Assembly: GCA_039028895.1 (NCBI GenBank)
Contig: JBCCHF010000032.1
Location: forward strand, 1-64,000
Length of the DNA: 64,000 bases
Direction of reading: 5' to 3'
Origin: JAHDCJ01 sp039028895
Lineage (GTDB): Bacteria > Bacteroidota > Bacteroidia > Chitinophagales > Saprospiraceae
Of the stretch, positions 26,601-34,814 are shown one piece after another; the stretch's first letter is position 1; every line of letters begins with the position of its first letter. The position numbers and the translations under genes are program-made. The notes below the pieces were generated by a model. That model did not search any database. It saw nothing but the letters and a program-made list of their open reading frames with translations, and was not told the DNA's origin.

Positions 26601-27440
26601 TGAAGTTTCCAGGAAATCGAAAGTGAAATTGGATGGTGGCGGATGCGCATAAGTTTCTACCAGTTCTCCATTCACAAACATTTCGTAGGTGGTCCCTTCT
26701 GAATTTAACGAAGCATTCGTTATTGGAAAATCAATAGTTGCTGGCACGCATAGTCCTACCGTATTGCCATTCGTATTCAAACCAACTGCTGGATTTGATC
26801 CATAGTAAAAGGTATAAACTGCGGTTGAAACATTACAGGTCATCGAGCCATTGCCAACCACTTCGACCGAAATATCATAAAATCCGAAGGCTGTATAAAC
26901 ATGAGAAATGGGCGTATTCGGACTGAACGTTGAGTTATCAAACACTTCCGGTGCGGAACCATCGCCCCAATCTATCGTATACAGCACATTATCCAAAAAG
27001 GTAAGTGAAGCATTAAAGACTTCTAGTGTAGCATCTTGCTGTACATTCGAACAAATAACAAAATCACCACCAATATCACCAATTGACGCATCTGGTGCAG
27101 ACTCAACTACGATAGTTTGGGTCGCACAAGCTACACTGTCTGCATATAGTGTAACCATATAACTCGCTCCAGCTATTGAACCAGGAAAGGCATAGGTTAT
27201 CGTATCTCCTTCTGCGTCAAACTCACCGCCATCAAAATCCCATTGATATAAGACCGAATCAATTGCACCCAAAACAGTGAAATCTACCGGAACCTGACCA
27301 CAAGGATTATTATCTGAAACCGTAAAATAGCATTGAGCAGAAACCAATGCCATTGGTCCGAAAAATGTAAGTACAATTAATGTATATAGTCTTCTCAAAT
27401 CTTTCGCGTTCAATAATTTGGACTTAATCAATGTCCGCAT
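20658..27440 (-). CDS. Giant PKD-repeat surface protein with T9SS type-B C-terminal domain
   Basis: The 2260-aa protein has a signal peptide (to about residue 36, '...MALVSAQ'). Residues 40-600 hold divergent PKD/Ig-like domains. Residues about 600-1430 hold eleven Ig-like repeats with the core 'GGxWsGxGi....G.F.P..AG.G.......G...C'. Residues 1430-2150 hold nine PKD domains, each with a 'WDFGDG' type motif and 'PGxYxVxL'. The last 100 residues are a gliding-motility-associated CHU_C-type domain ('PNAFSPEIGAGD', 'VYSTYGKLLWSS', 'WDGTYNGKLLPQDVYVWKA'), the export and anchoring signal of the type IX system. It is likely a surface adhesin or gliding-related filament. It sits 33 nt downstream of the PorP/SprF-like gene, its probable secretion partner. 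Confidence 0.93.
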   Translation of the reverse strand: MRTLIKSKLLNAKDLRRLYTLIVLTFFGPMALVSAQCYFTVSDNNPCGQVPVDFTVLGAIDSVLYQWDFDGGEFDAEGDTITYAFPGSIAGASYMVTLYADSVACATQTIVVESAPDASIGDIGGDFVICSNVQQDATLEVFNASLTFLDNVLYTIDWGDGSAPEVFDNSTFSPNTPISHVYTAFGFYDISVEVVGNGSMTCNVSTAVYTFYYGSNPAVGLNTNGNTVGLCVPATIDFPITNASLNSEGTTYEMFVNGELVETYAHPPPSNFTFDFLETSCGVTTTSGLYNNAFDVRIQATNPCASTSAIIEPIELSSPPIADFDISANSCPGEEITISSTSGNINEVMNGDCSGTAPTFWTITPAGGWTLVSGSLFNSEVIGVVFDSVGVYTIELIIQSDACPPDTAVIDFEIFEPPGAEAAIVDISSSTDNCIPGLLTFDNTSTGHEVGYNWTVSPTDGWMFVDSIYADSLNPEIQFTEPGSYDISLAVSNFCGVDTWDTTVVFLDVPEVVLQPFTSACETGTLDFDASMVSFVDNGSPITLYEWSFPGSSLPTSNDQYPTGVFYDSPGSYNISVTVTNACGSATTTGTFVVNSPGGLTLQSDFNTCIGANPTTISANPSGGMWAGPGIDSLTGVFEPDSAGIGTHTVVYTFGFGACFVQDSLDIEVNDFPVINLPDNLLCIDDPSINLNDGVSVPGFWVSSSNGLNGSNFSPGLAGIGVHQVIFTDSSTNCLNDALVEVVGPPIVDAGPTISYCDNDTEIPLADGTPAGGTWSGQGVDTANGTFNPQTAGGVGTYTLSYFYTDPLTQCFAADNVQVTVTSNIPADAGDPESICSNNAPFLPSSNTSGGDWSGPGIDSIGLFDPSLVGPGTYTILLTQGVGICLTTDSKDITVVPAPAVTFSDPQLCVNEPEIDLNVGTSSPGSWTTLSQGLNGSFFNPNLAGVGLHEFIFTDSLTNCSISAFLEVLPIPMVEAGNDTSFCINNLETPLPQATPQGGSWSGPGVNSVNATFNAETAGGPGVYVLYYNVIDGFTFCENADSITITVTSTIPVDVGPDEAVCISDAPFAPFTFTSSGTWSGSGIDTSGLFNPQLAGPGIHQVTYTVGSGFCQGDDSKLIEVFPLPELIMPPDQCNNADPIQYVDINSNPGIWNISGNGGNGSAFYPAMTTPGTYYFTFIDSLTMCSNVDSLVVIPLTEIDVNDTTFCDTPGLVTLPETDPSGGIWVGAGISGDQFDPDSAGGVGSYEAIYGIVDSNNCPNSDTITINIIPLPQIDAGPVDTFCIDQGPVSLTGYIPVAGGEWSGSGIVDSTGIFDPAVAGGGTHTLSFVTGLGNCQVSDFKTVFVVDLSFVNAGPDLEACVTDTTFNLPLGSPSGGWWTGPGIVDPLTGAFDPGSAGVGDHYLVYFWTESFSQCVGTDTLEMVVHPLPIPVFDGPGIICVGDTAFFNNSSVDSTSVFWEFGDGGTSTAVQGVHIYSAPGIYTISLTVENAYGCIDSALQSIFVTEPPVADFVLDTTEGCFTTPITYTNLSSGYQPSYFWDLGNGETFDGQTPPPGIYQDGINDTTYVVTLEVTNLCGTTSHLDTVLIHTQPVIEFSPNIDDGCSPLTVEFAHLSTGTATDFYWDFGNGQTSTDSLPGPVTYESDTTAIFTTTLIISNVCAADTATHDFTVYPPAVEAFFFADTTSGCPPLTVNFANFSAFENSVVWDFGDGTGSTEENPTHVFTESGQYIVTQYATNNCGTDSMLIPINILPPPVPGFTANASVCQGNEITFTNTTMGLVNSVWDFGDGISEIAQNPVHIYENPGVYTVTLTVTGIASGCSATVSQEIEVLDNPLAQFDISGMEGCAPLIVQFSNQSVNGTFHTWDFGDNNTSVEEHPEHTYIEPGTYTVTLVTSDINGCFHDTSLADIVVFPVPDSEFDFGTNDLCGLPVTFDFTNLSTDAEGYDWHFGNGTSSTLINPSATYDEEGDYTVTLISSNQFGCVDTSQQVLRTFEQPLADFDIGDHVGCAPLEVNFENLSVYADAAYWDFGDGNFSNELNPTHTYTEPGIYHVELIAFYQGVCADTIRVFNVVEVQPTPIAQFDYTEESGGILQFVDLSENAVSWFWDFGDGETSTEQSPQHRYFQNGTHVVTLIVEGFNGCPDTAQVTIEPQLIYGLFIPNAFSPEIGAGDVRLFKPKGVGLTEYRIDVYSTYGKLLWSSTALDGGQPAEAWDGTYNGKLLPQDVYVWKAYGVFEDGSNWRGTPDVDGNLHRVGSVTLLR

Positions 27441-27473
27441 TTTATTTGGTCACTATTTTAACAATAGTGGCAA

Positions 27474-28595
27474 TCAGAAAAAATTCTTACAGTCAAGAAA
27501 TCTGTTTTGGCGTCCTTTACCTTTCGTTCCGGTTCCACATGGATAAACTGAAGTAAAATGCATCCTTAAGGTAAATTCATGTGTCCCTCCGCCAGGTGGT
27601 CCTAGGCCTGTCAGGTTGGCATCATAACTATATCCGAAATTGAGTCTCAAACTTTTGCTCATAAAGACCTCCCCACCAAAGCTTAGGATAAGTTCACTGG
27701 TATTTTCCGCATCAGGTATGGGAAAACGGTTTTGATAAAACACACCGGTGTAAAGACCTTGATACATCACAAAAAAGCCATAGGTGAATACCTCAATGCC
27801 ACTTTGGAGATCAAACTTAAAATTAGGCGACCATGATAACGAGGAGGTCGTTTTGCCTTCGAATACCTTAATCGGAATGATCGACCCAGCATGGATGGTT
27901 AACCTTGCCGGAATGGCAGATTCGATTCCCTGGAGAGATTCGTCGGTGGCTTTCCCACCAAAAAGACTGGGTAGATGATGAATACTGATGCCTACACTAT
28001 TCCGGGTCGCAACTGTTTGTCGCTTTTGCTGGCCCTTTTTTTTCTTGCCTTTAATCTTGATATCAAAACGATACAAAACGCCAAAGTCTGCATCGAACCA
28101 CGATTGTGAATCGGTAATGGGTACAGCGGAAGTGGGGTTCAGGGCGCCGGTTTCAGGATCGAAAGGTCCAAAAACAGGGTCGATTTGATCGCTAAAGATC
28201 AAGCGACTCCAGTCTATTGACTTTTCAACCCACCGGCTCCCCAAACCTATGTGGATGTTGCTTTGGTCTGTTCCAATCGTATAAGCATACGTGAAACCGA
28301 CTGACTGTGTCTTGAGGGAAGCTTCCCCCTCAAGGTCTTGAAAAAAGGTTAAACCAAATCCACTGCTAAGGCAGGGATACTGGATTTCACCGGAAAGGTA
28401 ATACGTCTGGAATCCGCCGGGTACGCGGGTCCATTGGTTTCTGATGCTGCTCGTAAATGCCAGGCCGCCGTCTACCCCGGTAAATGCCGGATTCAAATAA
28501 ATCCGGTTAGCATAAAACTGGGAGAAAGAAGGGTCTTGGGCATTAGCATCAACAACAGCAAAAGACAATACCATCAGAAGAAGGACTGTCCTCAT
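27474..28595 (-). CDS. PorP/SprF family type IX secretion membrane protein
   Basis: 373 aa with a signal peptide ('LLLMVLSFAVVDANAQ'). The mature start 'DPSFSQFYANRIYLNPAFTG' is the hallmark of the family, followed by outer-membrane barrel strands ('NQWTRVPGGFQTYYLSG', 'LRLNFGYSYDANLTGLG'). PorP is needed for type IX secretion, and SprF-like members assist secretion or surface attachment of a neighbouring giant CHU_C protein. Here the partner gene starts 33 nt downstream on the same strand, so the pair is very likely an operon. The N-terminal half contains a Lys-rich insertion ('IKGKKKKGQQKRQ'). Confidence 0.93.
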   Translation of the reverse strand: MRTVLLLMVLSFAVVDANAQDPSFSQFYANRIYLNPAFTGVDGGLAFTSSIRNQWTRVPGGFQTYYLSGEIQYPCLSSGFGLTFFQDLEGEASLKTQSVGFTYAYTIGTDQSNIHIGLGSRWVEKSIDWSRLIFSDQIDPVFGPFDPETGALNPTSAVPITDSQSWFDADFGVLYRFDIKIKGKKKKGQQKRQTVATRNSVGISIHHLPSLFGGKATDESLQGIESAIPARLTIHAGSIIPIKVFEGKTTSSLSWSPNFKFDLQSGIEVFTYGFFVMYQGLYTGVFYQNRFPIPDAENTSELILSFGGEVFMSKSLRLNFGYSYDANLTGLGPPGGGTHEFTLRMHFTSVYPCGTGTKGKGRQNRFLDCKNFF

Positions 28596-28768
28596 AATAG
28601 TTTGGGTTAGAGGCCAATCGAAACCAAATATTGGTTTTGATTTTTTTCCTGATTAAAAAGTTTGGGTATTAAATCTGTTGTCTACTATGACAATACATAG
28701 TAAGGATAAGGAAAATTAGGCTTTGGAGACTTTGAAAAAAGAAAATTTCTTACGGCCTCAAAAAGGAA

Positions 28769-30313
28769 TTATTTATTACTCTCAAATTTTATCCTGATCA
28801 TTTCCTCAACGGTTTTCCGCTCTATGCTGGCTTCGAGCCACGAAATAAGATCAAGATACAGGAAGGCCCTAGCTTCAAAAGGATTATTTGAAATCTCAAT
28901 TAATTGTTGCTTAAGCGCTTCAAATGCTGGCTTTACCTGATCGGGTAGAAGGCCAAGTGCTTTCCGCAAAAACTTTAGAACTGCTTGATGTACAAGGCTA
29001 AGATCCTGGTGTTTAAGCAAAAAGCGGTATACTGATTTGATCAAATGTTCCAATAGGTCGTAATGCCCTAGTTCAAAATGGGCAATCAGGTGAAGCATTC
29101 TTGAATAACACTGGATATCTGCCCTGAGGTTGCCGATTCTCAGTTGGATTACTCGATTAAGGTATTCGATTGCGGAGGCATATTGACCAGCCCCAAAATA
29201 TAAACATGCAATCTTATAGAAAAACACCAGTGAACGGTGTAAATCGAGATTAATTCTAAACTTTTCCAGCCCTTCTGCTATTTCAGGAACCAATTCAAGG
29301 CCTTTTGAGAAAGTGCCTTCCATAAAATGCTGGTTGATCCGAGCCATATAAATGTAGAGAAAAGCCCGAATATGGGTATTAGTGGAATACTTCTCTTCGT
29401 TGGTATAGTAAAACGACTGGAGTTTATCCAATTGTTCTTTAAACCGTTCATTGTTATTGATCAGGAACAAAGCGTTCAGGACATTGTGCAAGCCCTTCAT
29501 ATACATGACCGGATGCTTTTCACGTATCTCAGGGTTTTGATCAAAAAGAGCAACCCACTTTGAGGCATTTCGGTAATAAGCGACCCAATCTTGCTTAATA
29601 TAATTATACCAGGTATGAGCGGTTTCCCAATGAAAACGTTCAAAAAAACTTAAAGAAGCCTGATCGACTTTGGGAAGTTTGGATTTGAAGAAGATTTCCA
29701 GCGCCTGGCCCTCCTCTTCGTTCCTGATATGACCCAAATCAAGATACCTGCCATACATTCTAAGTGAAAGACTGCTCAGCGAACTTGACCCTTTGATATT
29801 ATGCATCAGGCGGTCCGATTCTTCAGATAACAAATCAGCTCTGCCTTCAATAGATCGCGTAATATGCCTGGATTCAATCAATTTTTCGAATTCTACAATT
29901 TCGAGATGCAGGATGTCGAGATGTTGTTTCCTGGCAACCTCCTTGATCTTGGCCAGAATCTTCAGACTTTGAAGGTATAATCCCTTCTTATACAGAATTC
30001 GCGCATAATCAAGGTGCTCTCTAATTTCAACATCTACCAACTTATTTTTGTGAAGTAGCCTTAAACTCACCAATAATTGTTTGTACAAATGTGCCTTCAG
30101 GTTAGAAAGCTGCTGGCGCTTAATCGATGTGATTTTTTTCAGGATGTGTTCCTCGTCGTAGCTACTCGATTTATCCAGCACATCGAACAACATCTGGAAT
30201 TTGGTATCCTGACCGCCCTGATTTCTATTAACATAAAGTTTAAAATGCCGTTTTTCCGACTTCGACATGGTCTTGATCAGGGTGAACAAATGATCTGTCT
30301 GTTGGCTGGGCAT
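28769..30313 (-). CDS. Large helical TPR-like protein, paralog 3 of 3
   Basis: 514 aa, all-alpha, cytosolic by composition. It is clearly homologous to the 19107-20573 protein in its opening helix, the 'LVDVEIREHLDYARILYKKG' block and the 'FELGHYD' late motif (matching 'YELGHHEYVDNQI'). It sits 173 nt upstream of the PorP/SprF-like gene on the same strand and divergent from leuA. Its function is unknown; repeated helix pairs suggest a protein-binding scaffold. Three copies within 20 kb of one window suggest recent expansion. Confidence 0.7.
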   Translation of the reverse strand: MPSQQTDHLFTLIKTMSKSEKRHFKLYVNRNQGGQDTKFQMLFDVLDKSSSYDEEHILKKITSIKRQQLSNLKAHLYKQLLVSLRLLHKNKLVDVEIREHLDYARILYKKGLYLQSLKILAKIKEVARKQHLDILHLEIVEFEKLIESRHITRSIEGRADLLSEESDRLMHNIKGSSSLSSLSLRMYGRYLDLGHIRNEEEGQALEIFFKSKLPKVDQASLSFFERFHWETAHTWYNYIKQDWVAYYRNASKWVALFDQNPEIREKHPVMYMKGLHNVLNALFLINNNERFKEQLDKLQSFYYTNEEKYSTNTHIRAFLYIYMARINQHFMEGTFSKGLELVPEIAEGLEKFRINLDLHRSLVFFYKIACLYFGAGQYASAIEYLNRVIQLRIGNLRADIQCYSRMLHLIAHFELGHYDLLEHLIKSVYRFLLKHQDLSLVHQAVLKFLRKALGLLPDQVKPAFEALKQQLIEISNNPFEARAFLYLDLISWLEASIERKTVEEMIRIKFESNK

Positions 30314-30426
30314 TGTAAAAATATATTAATTAATAGACTGTATTACAAATACTTACAAAAAAACAACTTGATTTAAAAATCGTAGTGCTCTCCGAATTTG
30401 TGTTAAGATTAGAGATAACGAATTTA

Positions 30427-30434
30427 TAGATTTG
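30427..30434 (+). promoter_or_regulatory. Possible -7 element of the leu promoter
   Basis: TAGATTTG matches TAnnTTTG, 46 nt before the leuA ATG. The nearest TTG lies 26 nt upstream instead of about 20, so the promoter is tentative. No leader peptide or terminator hairpin was found between here and leuA. Confidence 0.35.
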
Positions 30435-30480
30435 ATTCTAATAATAAACCCTTACCCGAACTAAAATCCAAAAAAATCTC

Positions 30481-31647
30481 ATGAATCAAGATCGTGTCTT
30501 AATCTTCGATACCACGCTCAGGGATGGCGAACAAGTGCCTGGATGTAAACTTAATAAAACTGAAAAACTTGAGATCGCAAAAGCACTTGAGTCACTGGGT
30601 GTCGATGTCATTGAAGCAGGTTTCCCTATTTCCAGCCCCGGCGATTTTGAATCGGTACAGGCCATTTCCAAAATTGTCAAAAATGCTACAGTTTGCGCAC
30701 TTTCCCGTGCTTTGGAAAAAGATATTGACGTAGCAGCCTCGGCAGTAGCTTTTGCCAGGAGGCCCAGGATACACACAGGGATCGGTACCTCAGACATTCA
30801 TATTAAACATAAGTTCCAGTCTACCAGGGAAGAAATTATCGAAAGAGCCGTTGCAGCAGTTAAGTATGCCAAGAAATTTGTCGAAGATGTGGAGTTTTAT
30901 GCAGAAGATGCAGGAAGAACTGATAAAGAATTTCTGGCCAGAGTAGCAGAGGCTGTCATTGTAGCAGGCGCAACTACGATAAACATTCCTGATACAACCG
31001 GCTACTGCCTGCCTGACCAATATGGCGAAAAATTTGCCTACCTGATGGACAATGTAAAAGGCATTCACAAAGTAGTGCTATCGGCTCATTGTCATAATGA
31101 TTTGGGCATGGCTACCGCCAATTCAATCCAGGCTGTAAGATGTGGCGCCCGCCAAGTGGAATGCACCATAAATGGCATCGGTGAAAGAGCCGGAAATACT
31201 TCTCTTGAAGAAATTGTGATGGTTCTGCGCCAACACCATGAACTAGCTTGCGACACCAATATCAACACCCAACAACTTTATAGGATGAGTCGAATGGTTT
31301 CAGAAAAAATGGGAATGCCGGTGCAGCCAAATAAAGCAATCGTTGGTGCCAATGCATTCTCACATTCTTCAGGCATCCACCAGGATGGGGTATTGAAAGA
31401 AAGAATCAACTATGAAATTATGGATCCTGCTGATGTAGGCGTTTCAATGTCTAAGATCGTGCTGACGGCAAGGAGTGGGAAAGCAGCTTTGAAATACCAT
31501 TTGAAAAGATTGGGGTTTGACATAAAAGCACTCAACATCGAAACCATTTATAAGAATTTTATTTCCCTGGCTGATACCAAAAAAGAAGTGGTTGAAAGTG
31601 ACTTGATCAGCATGATGCGGCGCGTTCGAGGTGCTATTTCATCTTAG
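30481..31647 (+). CDS. leuA: 2-isopropylmalate synthase
   Basis: Condenses acetyl-CoA with 2-oxoisovalerate, the first step of leucine synthesis. The 388-aa protein contains the catalytic TIM barrel with 'DTTLRDGEQVPG' (residues 10-21), the metal-binding 'HCHNDLG' near 205 and 'NGIGERAGN' near 235, plus the short accessory helical region. The C-terminal leucine-binding regulatory domain of the ~510-aa enzymes is missing, so feedback inhibition by that domain is not expected. The short form is common in Bacteroidota; homocitrate-synthase relatives share the barrel, but the leuCDB neighbours settle the role. Confidence 0.93.
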   Translation: MNQDRVLIFDTTLRDGEQVPGCKLNKTEKLEIAKALESLGVDVIEAGFPISSPGDFESVQAISKIVKNATVCALSRALEKDIDVAASAVAFARRPRIHTGIGTSDIHIKHKFQSTREEIIERAVAAVKYAKKFVEDVEFYAEDAGRTDKEFLARVAEAVIVAGATTINIPDTTGYCLPDQYGEKFAYLMDNVKGIHKVVLSAHCHNDLGMATANSIQAVRCGARQVECTINGIGERAGNTSLEEIVMVLRQHHELACDTNINTQQLYRMSRMVSEKMGMPVQPNKAIVGANAFSHSSGIHQDGVLKERINYEIMDPADVGVSMSKIVLTARSGKAALKYHLKRLGFDIKALNIETIYKNFISLADTKKEVVESDLISMMRRVRGAISS

Positions 31648-31685
31648 GTATCTATTCATTTCCTGTGTTTTTTATTCACTGATCT

Positions 31686-33089
31686 ATGGCAAAAACACTT
31701 TTTGAAAAAATTTGGGAAAAACACATCGTTAAATCACTGAGCGATGGTCCGGAAGTCCTCTACATTGACCGTCATTTCATCCATGAAGTGACAAGCCCGC
31801 AAGCATTTGCAGGACTCGAAAAAAGAGGTTTGAAAGTATTCAGACCAGAGCAAGTAGTGGCGACGGCTGATCACAATGTCCCTACAACCAACCAACATCT
31901 GCCCATCTCCGACCAGCTTTCCAGAATGCAGGTTGACACCCTCACAGAAAATTGTAAGCAACATAATATTGATCTCTACGGACTGGGGCATCCTTTCCAG
32001 GGAATTGTACATGTAATTGGTCCGGAACTAGGTATCACGCAACCAGGCATGACCATTGTTTGTGGAGATAGCCATACCAGCACGCACGGTGCATTTGGCA
32101 GCATAGCTTTTGGCATCGGGACATCTGAGGTACAAATGGTATTAGCCTCACAATGTCTGCTCCAGGTAAAGCCAAAACTTATGCGGATCAATGTTGAAGG
32201 AGAACTGAAAGCAGGCGTCTTGTCAAAGGATATCATTCTCTATATCATTTCAAAAATATCGACTTCAGGAGCTACTGGCTATTTTGTCGAATATGCGGGT
32301 TCCGCAATCCGAAATTTGTCGATGGAAGCCCGAATGACCATTTGCAATATGAGCATTGAGATGGGGGCGCGAGGCGGCATGATTGCTCCAGACGAAACTA
32401 CCTTCAACTATATTGAAGGCCGTTTACATTCCCCGAAAGGGAAAGTATTTGAAGGACAAAAAGAAATGTGGCGATCATTGGCCACCGATGAAAATGCTGT
32501 TTTTGATAAAGAGTTCACCTTTGATGCTACCGATATAGAACCCATGATCACTTACGGCACTAACCCGGGTATGGGCATTAAAGTAACCGGACAGATCCCC
32601 GATCTCTCGGATTTCAATAGTGATAGTGAAAAGCGCTCTTTCCGGAATGCGCTTCAGTATATGGGGCTGCAGCCTGGGAAGGCGATTAAAGGTCAACAGG
32701 TAGATTATGTTTTTATTGGTAGTTGTACCAACTCCAGGATAGAAGATTTGAGGTTGGTGGCCAGCATAGTAGCAGGCCGGAAAAAAGCTGAATCCGTTAA
32801 AGTGTTTATCGTCCCCGGTTCAAAGCAAGTTGAACAACAGGCTATTGCCGAAGGACTTGATGTCATATTCCGTGAAGCGGGTTTCGAGCTCCGCCAACCA
32901 GGATGTTCGGCTTGTCTGGCCATGAACGACGACAAGATACCAGCCGGAAAGTTTTGCGTCTCTACGTCTAACAGAAATTTTGAAGGCAGACAAGGAGCAG
33001 GCGCGCGCACGATGTTGGCCAGTCCGCTTACTGCGGCAGCCGCTGCCCTTTCAGGTTGTGTTACTGATGTCCGTAAGCTCCTAAATTGA
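31686..33089 (+). CDS. leuC: 3-isopropylmalate dehydratase large subunit
   Basis: The 467-aa aconitase-superfamily subunit converts 2- to 3-isopropylmalate together with LeuD. The [4Fe-4S] ligands are visible as Cys in 'IGSCTNSRIEDL' (about residue 347) and the 'CSACLAMN' pair (about 407 and 410). The substrate loop 'GDSHTSTHGAFG' is near residue 130. Full length for LeuC. It starts 38 nt after leuA and its stop overlaps the leuD frame. Confidence 0.97.
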   Translation: MAKTLFEKIWEKHIVKSLSDGPEVLYIDRHFIHEVTSPQAFAGLEKRGLKVFRPEQVVATADHNVPTTNQHLPISDQLSRMQVDTLTENCKQHNIDLYGLGHPFQGIVHVIGPELGITQPGMTIVCGDSHTSTHGAFGSIAFGIGTSEVQMVLASQCLLQVKPKLMRINVEGELKAGVLSKDIILYIISKISTSGATGYFVEYAGSAIRNLSMEARMTICNMSIEMGARGGMIAPDETTFNYIEGRLHSPKGKVFEGQKEMWRSLATDENAVFDKEFTFDATDIEPMITYGTNPGMGIKVTGQIPDLSDFNSDSEKRSFRNALQYMGLQPGKAIKGQQVDYVFIGSCTNSRIEDLRLVASIVAGRKKAESVKVFIVPGSKQVEQQAIAEGLDVIFREAGFELRQPGCSACLAMNDDKIPAGKFCVSTSNRNFEGRQGAGARTMLASPLTAAAAALSGCVTDVRKLLN

Positions 33090-33097
33090 ACAAACTC

Positions 33098-33673
33098 ATG
33101 GAAATTATTAATTCAACAGCTGTACCGCTTAACCGCGAAAACGTCGATACCGACCAGATCATCCCTGCCCGTTTTCTAAAAGCGACTTCCACAGATGGAT
33201 TTGGAGATAATCTTTTTTGCGATTGGCGATTTGATAATGATGGTAACCCTAAATCAGGATTTGTACTAAACGACGATCGTTATTCCGGGAAGATACTGGT
33301 TGCCGGTAAAAATTTTGGCTGCGGGTCAAGTCGGGAACATGCTGCATGGGCCATAAAAGGATACGGATTTGAAGTGGTGGTCTCGAGTTTTTTTGCTGAC
33401 ATTTTCAAAAACAATGCCCTCAATAATCATGTGTTACCAGTTCAGGTCAGTGAAGGGTTCCTTAATCGTTTGTTCTCAAAAATAGACGAGGACCCGAAAA
33501 CAGAGCTCACCGTTGATCTGCCAGCTCAGAAAATTTCCATCTCGCAAACTGGAGAATGGGAGCGTTTTGAGATTTCAGGATACAAGAAAGAATGCCTGAT
33601 CAATGGGTATGATGATATCGACTTTCTTCTCAGCATAAAAGAAGAAATAGAAGCTTTTGAAGCCTTAAGGTAA
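33098..33673 (+). CDS. leuD: 3-isopropylmalate dehydratase small subunit
   Basis: The 191-aa swivel-domain partner of LeuC, with 'VDTDQIIPARFLK' and the active-site loop 'GKNFGCGSSREHAAWA'. The frame is open from a TTG at 33086 that overlaps the leuC stop, but the ATG at 33098 gives the usual N-terminus 'MEIINSTAVPLNREN' and is preferred. Leucine synthesis, cytosolic heterodimer. Confidence 0.96.
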   Translation: MEIINSTAVPLNRENVDTDQIIPARFLKATSTDGFGDNLFCDWRFDNDGNPKSGFVLNDDRYSGKILVAGKNFGCGSSREHAAWAIKGYGFEVVVSSFFADIFKNNALNNHVLPVQVSEGFLNRLFSKIDEDPKTELTVDLPAQKISISQTGEWERFEISGYKKECLINGYDDIDFLLSIKEEIEAFEALR

Positions 33674-33694
33674 ACCCAGAAAACTAAAAAGTAC

Positions 33695-34810
33695 ATGAAA
33701 AAATCAATAGCAGTTTTATCCGGTGACGGTATCGGACCTGAAGTGATGCGGGAAGCCATTAAAGTGCTCAACAGCATTGCCAAAATGTACGATCATACAT
33801 TTGAATATAACTACGGCGAGGTAGGTGCTTGCGCGATCGACAGCACTGGAGACCCTTTGCCACAAAGATCCATAGATCTGTGCCTGGGGGCCGATGCCAT
33901 CCTCTTCGGAGCCATCGGCCACCCCAGGTACGACAAAGACCCCAACGCCCCAGTCAGACCAGAACAGGGTTTATTGAAATTGCGCAAATTCCTTGGATTA
34001 TTTGCCAACGTCAGGCCAGTAACAGTTTATCCGGAATTGATGGACAATTCTCCATTGAAAGTTGACAGACTCAAAAATGTTGATCTTGTCATTTTCCGCG
34101 AGTTAACCGGGGGGATTTATTTCGGTGAAAAATCAACCACTGATGATGGTAAACAGGCATCGGACACCTGTACTTATTCCATTGAAGAAATCGAGCAAAT
34201 CAGTCATGAAGCCTTTAAAGCTGCTCAGAAAAGAAGAAAAAAATTAACCTTAATTGACAAGGCGAACGTGCTTGAAACAAGCCGTCTTTGGCGTAAAGAA
34301 GTGAAACGCATCGCCACTCAATATCCTGATATAAAAGTTGATTACCTGTACGTCGATAATGCGGCTATGCAGATGATCATACACCCCAGACAGTTCGATG
34401 TCATCCTGACCAGCAATATGTTTGGAGATATAATCAGCGATGAAGCCAGTGTCATTACAGGCTCATTAGGATTATTGCCTTCTGCATCCTACGGAAAGTT
34501 CATTGGCATGTTTGAACCGATTCATGGCTCATACCCACAAGCCACTGGGAAAAATATCGCAAACCCGATCGCCATGATATTATCAGCTGCCATGATGCTC
34601 GATTATTTCGAAATGACCGACGAAGCCGAACATATCAGACAAGCTGTCGCATGGGCTTTCGCCAATAATATCTACACTCGCGACATCCATCCTGAGGCCT
34701 ACCTTGGCACTACAGAAGTTGGAGATATCATCGCAGCATATATCGAAGACGATCAATTCCCCTGGTTTAATAGGGAAAACCTTGAATTAGGGTCAAGTAC
34801 GATTATTTAA
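33695..34810 (+). CDS. leuB: 3-isopropylmalate dehydrogenase
   Basis: 371 aa. Oxidatively decarboxylates 3-isopropylmalate with NAD+ to 2-oxoisocaproate. Signatures are 'LSGDGIGPEVM' at the N-terminus, 'RELTGGIYFGEK' (substrate loop with the LeuB-type specificity region) and 'NMFGDIISDEASVITGSLG' with the metal-binding Asp residues. Full length. It is the last gene of leuACDB, 21 nt after leuD, and its stop is 4 nt from the convergent lipoprotein gene. Confidence 0.97.
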   Translation: MKKSIAVLSGDGIGPEVMREAIKVLNSIAKMYDHTFEYNYGEVGACAIDSTGDPLPQRSIDLCLGADAILFGAIGHPRYDKDPNAPVRPEQGLLKLRKFLGLFANVRPVTVYPELMDNSPLKVDRLKNVDLVIFRELTGGIYFGEKSTTDDGKQASDTCTYSIEEIEQISHEAFKAAQKRRKKLTLIDKANVLETSRLWRKEVKRIATQYPDIKVDYLYVDNAAMQMIIHPRQFDVILTSNMFGDIISDEASVITGSLGLLPSASYGKFIGMFEPIHGSYPQATGKNIANPIAMILSAAMMLDYFEMTDEAEHIRQAVAWAFANNIYTRDIHPEAYLGTTEVGDIIAAYIEDDQFPWFNRENLELGSSTII

Positions 34811-34814
34811 GAGA

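Noticed and set aside
20669..27162. Many antisense frames within the giant PKD gene
   Set aside because: They arise from the repeat-rich, stop-poor complement of one real gene; no signal peptides, spacing or motifs support them.
30314..30480. Leader peptide or attenuator before leuA
   Set aside because: No ATG and no terminator-like hairpin in the region, unlike the ilv leader.
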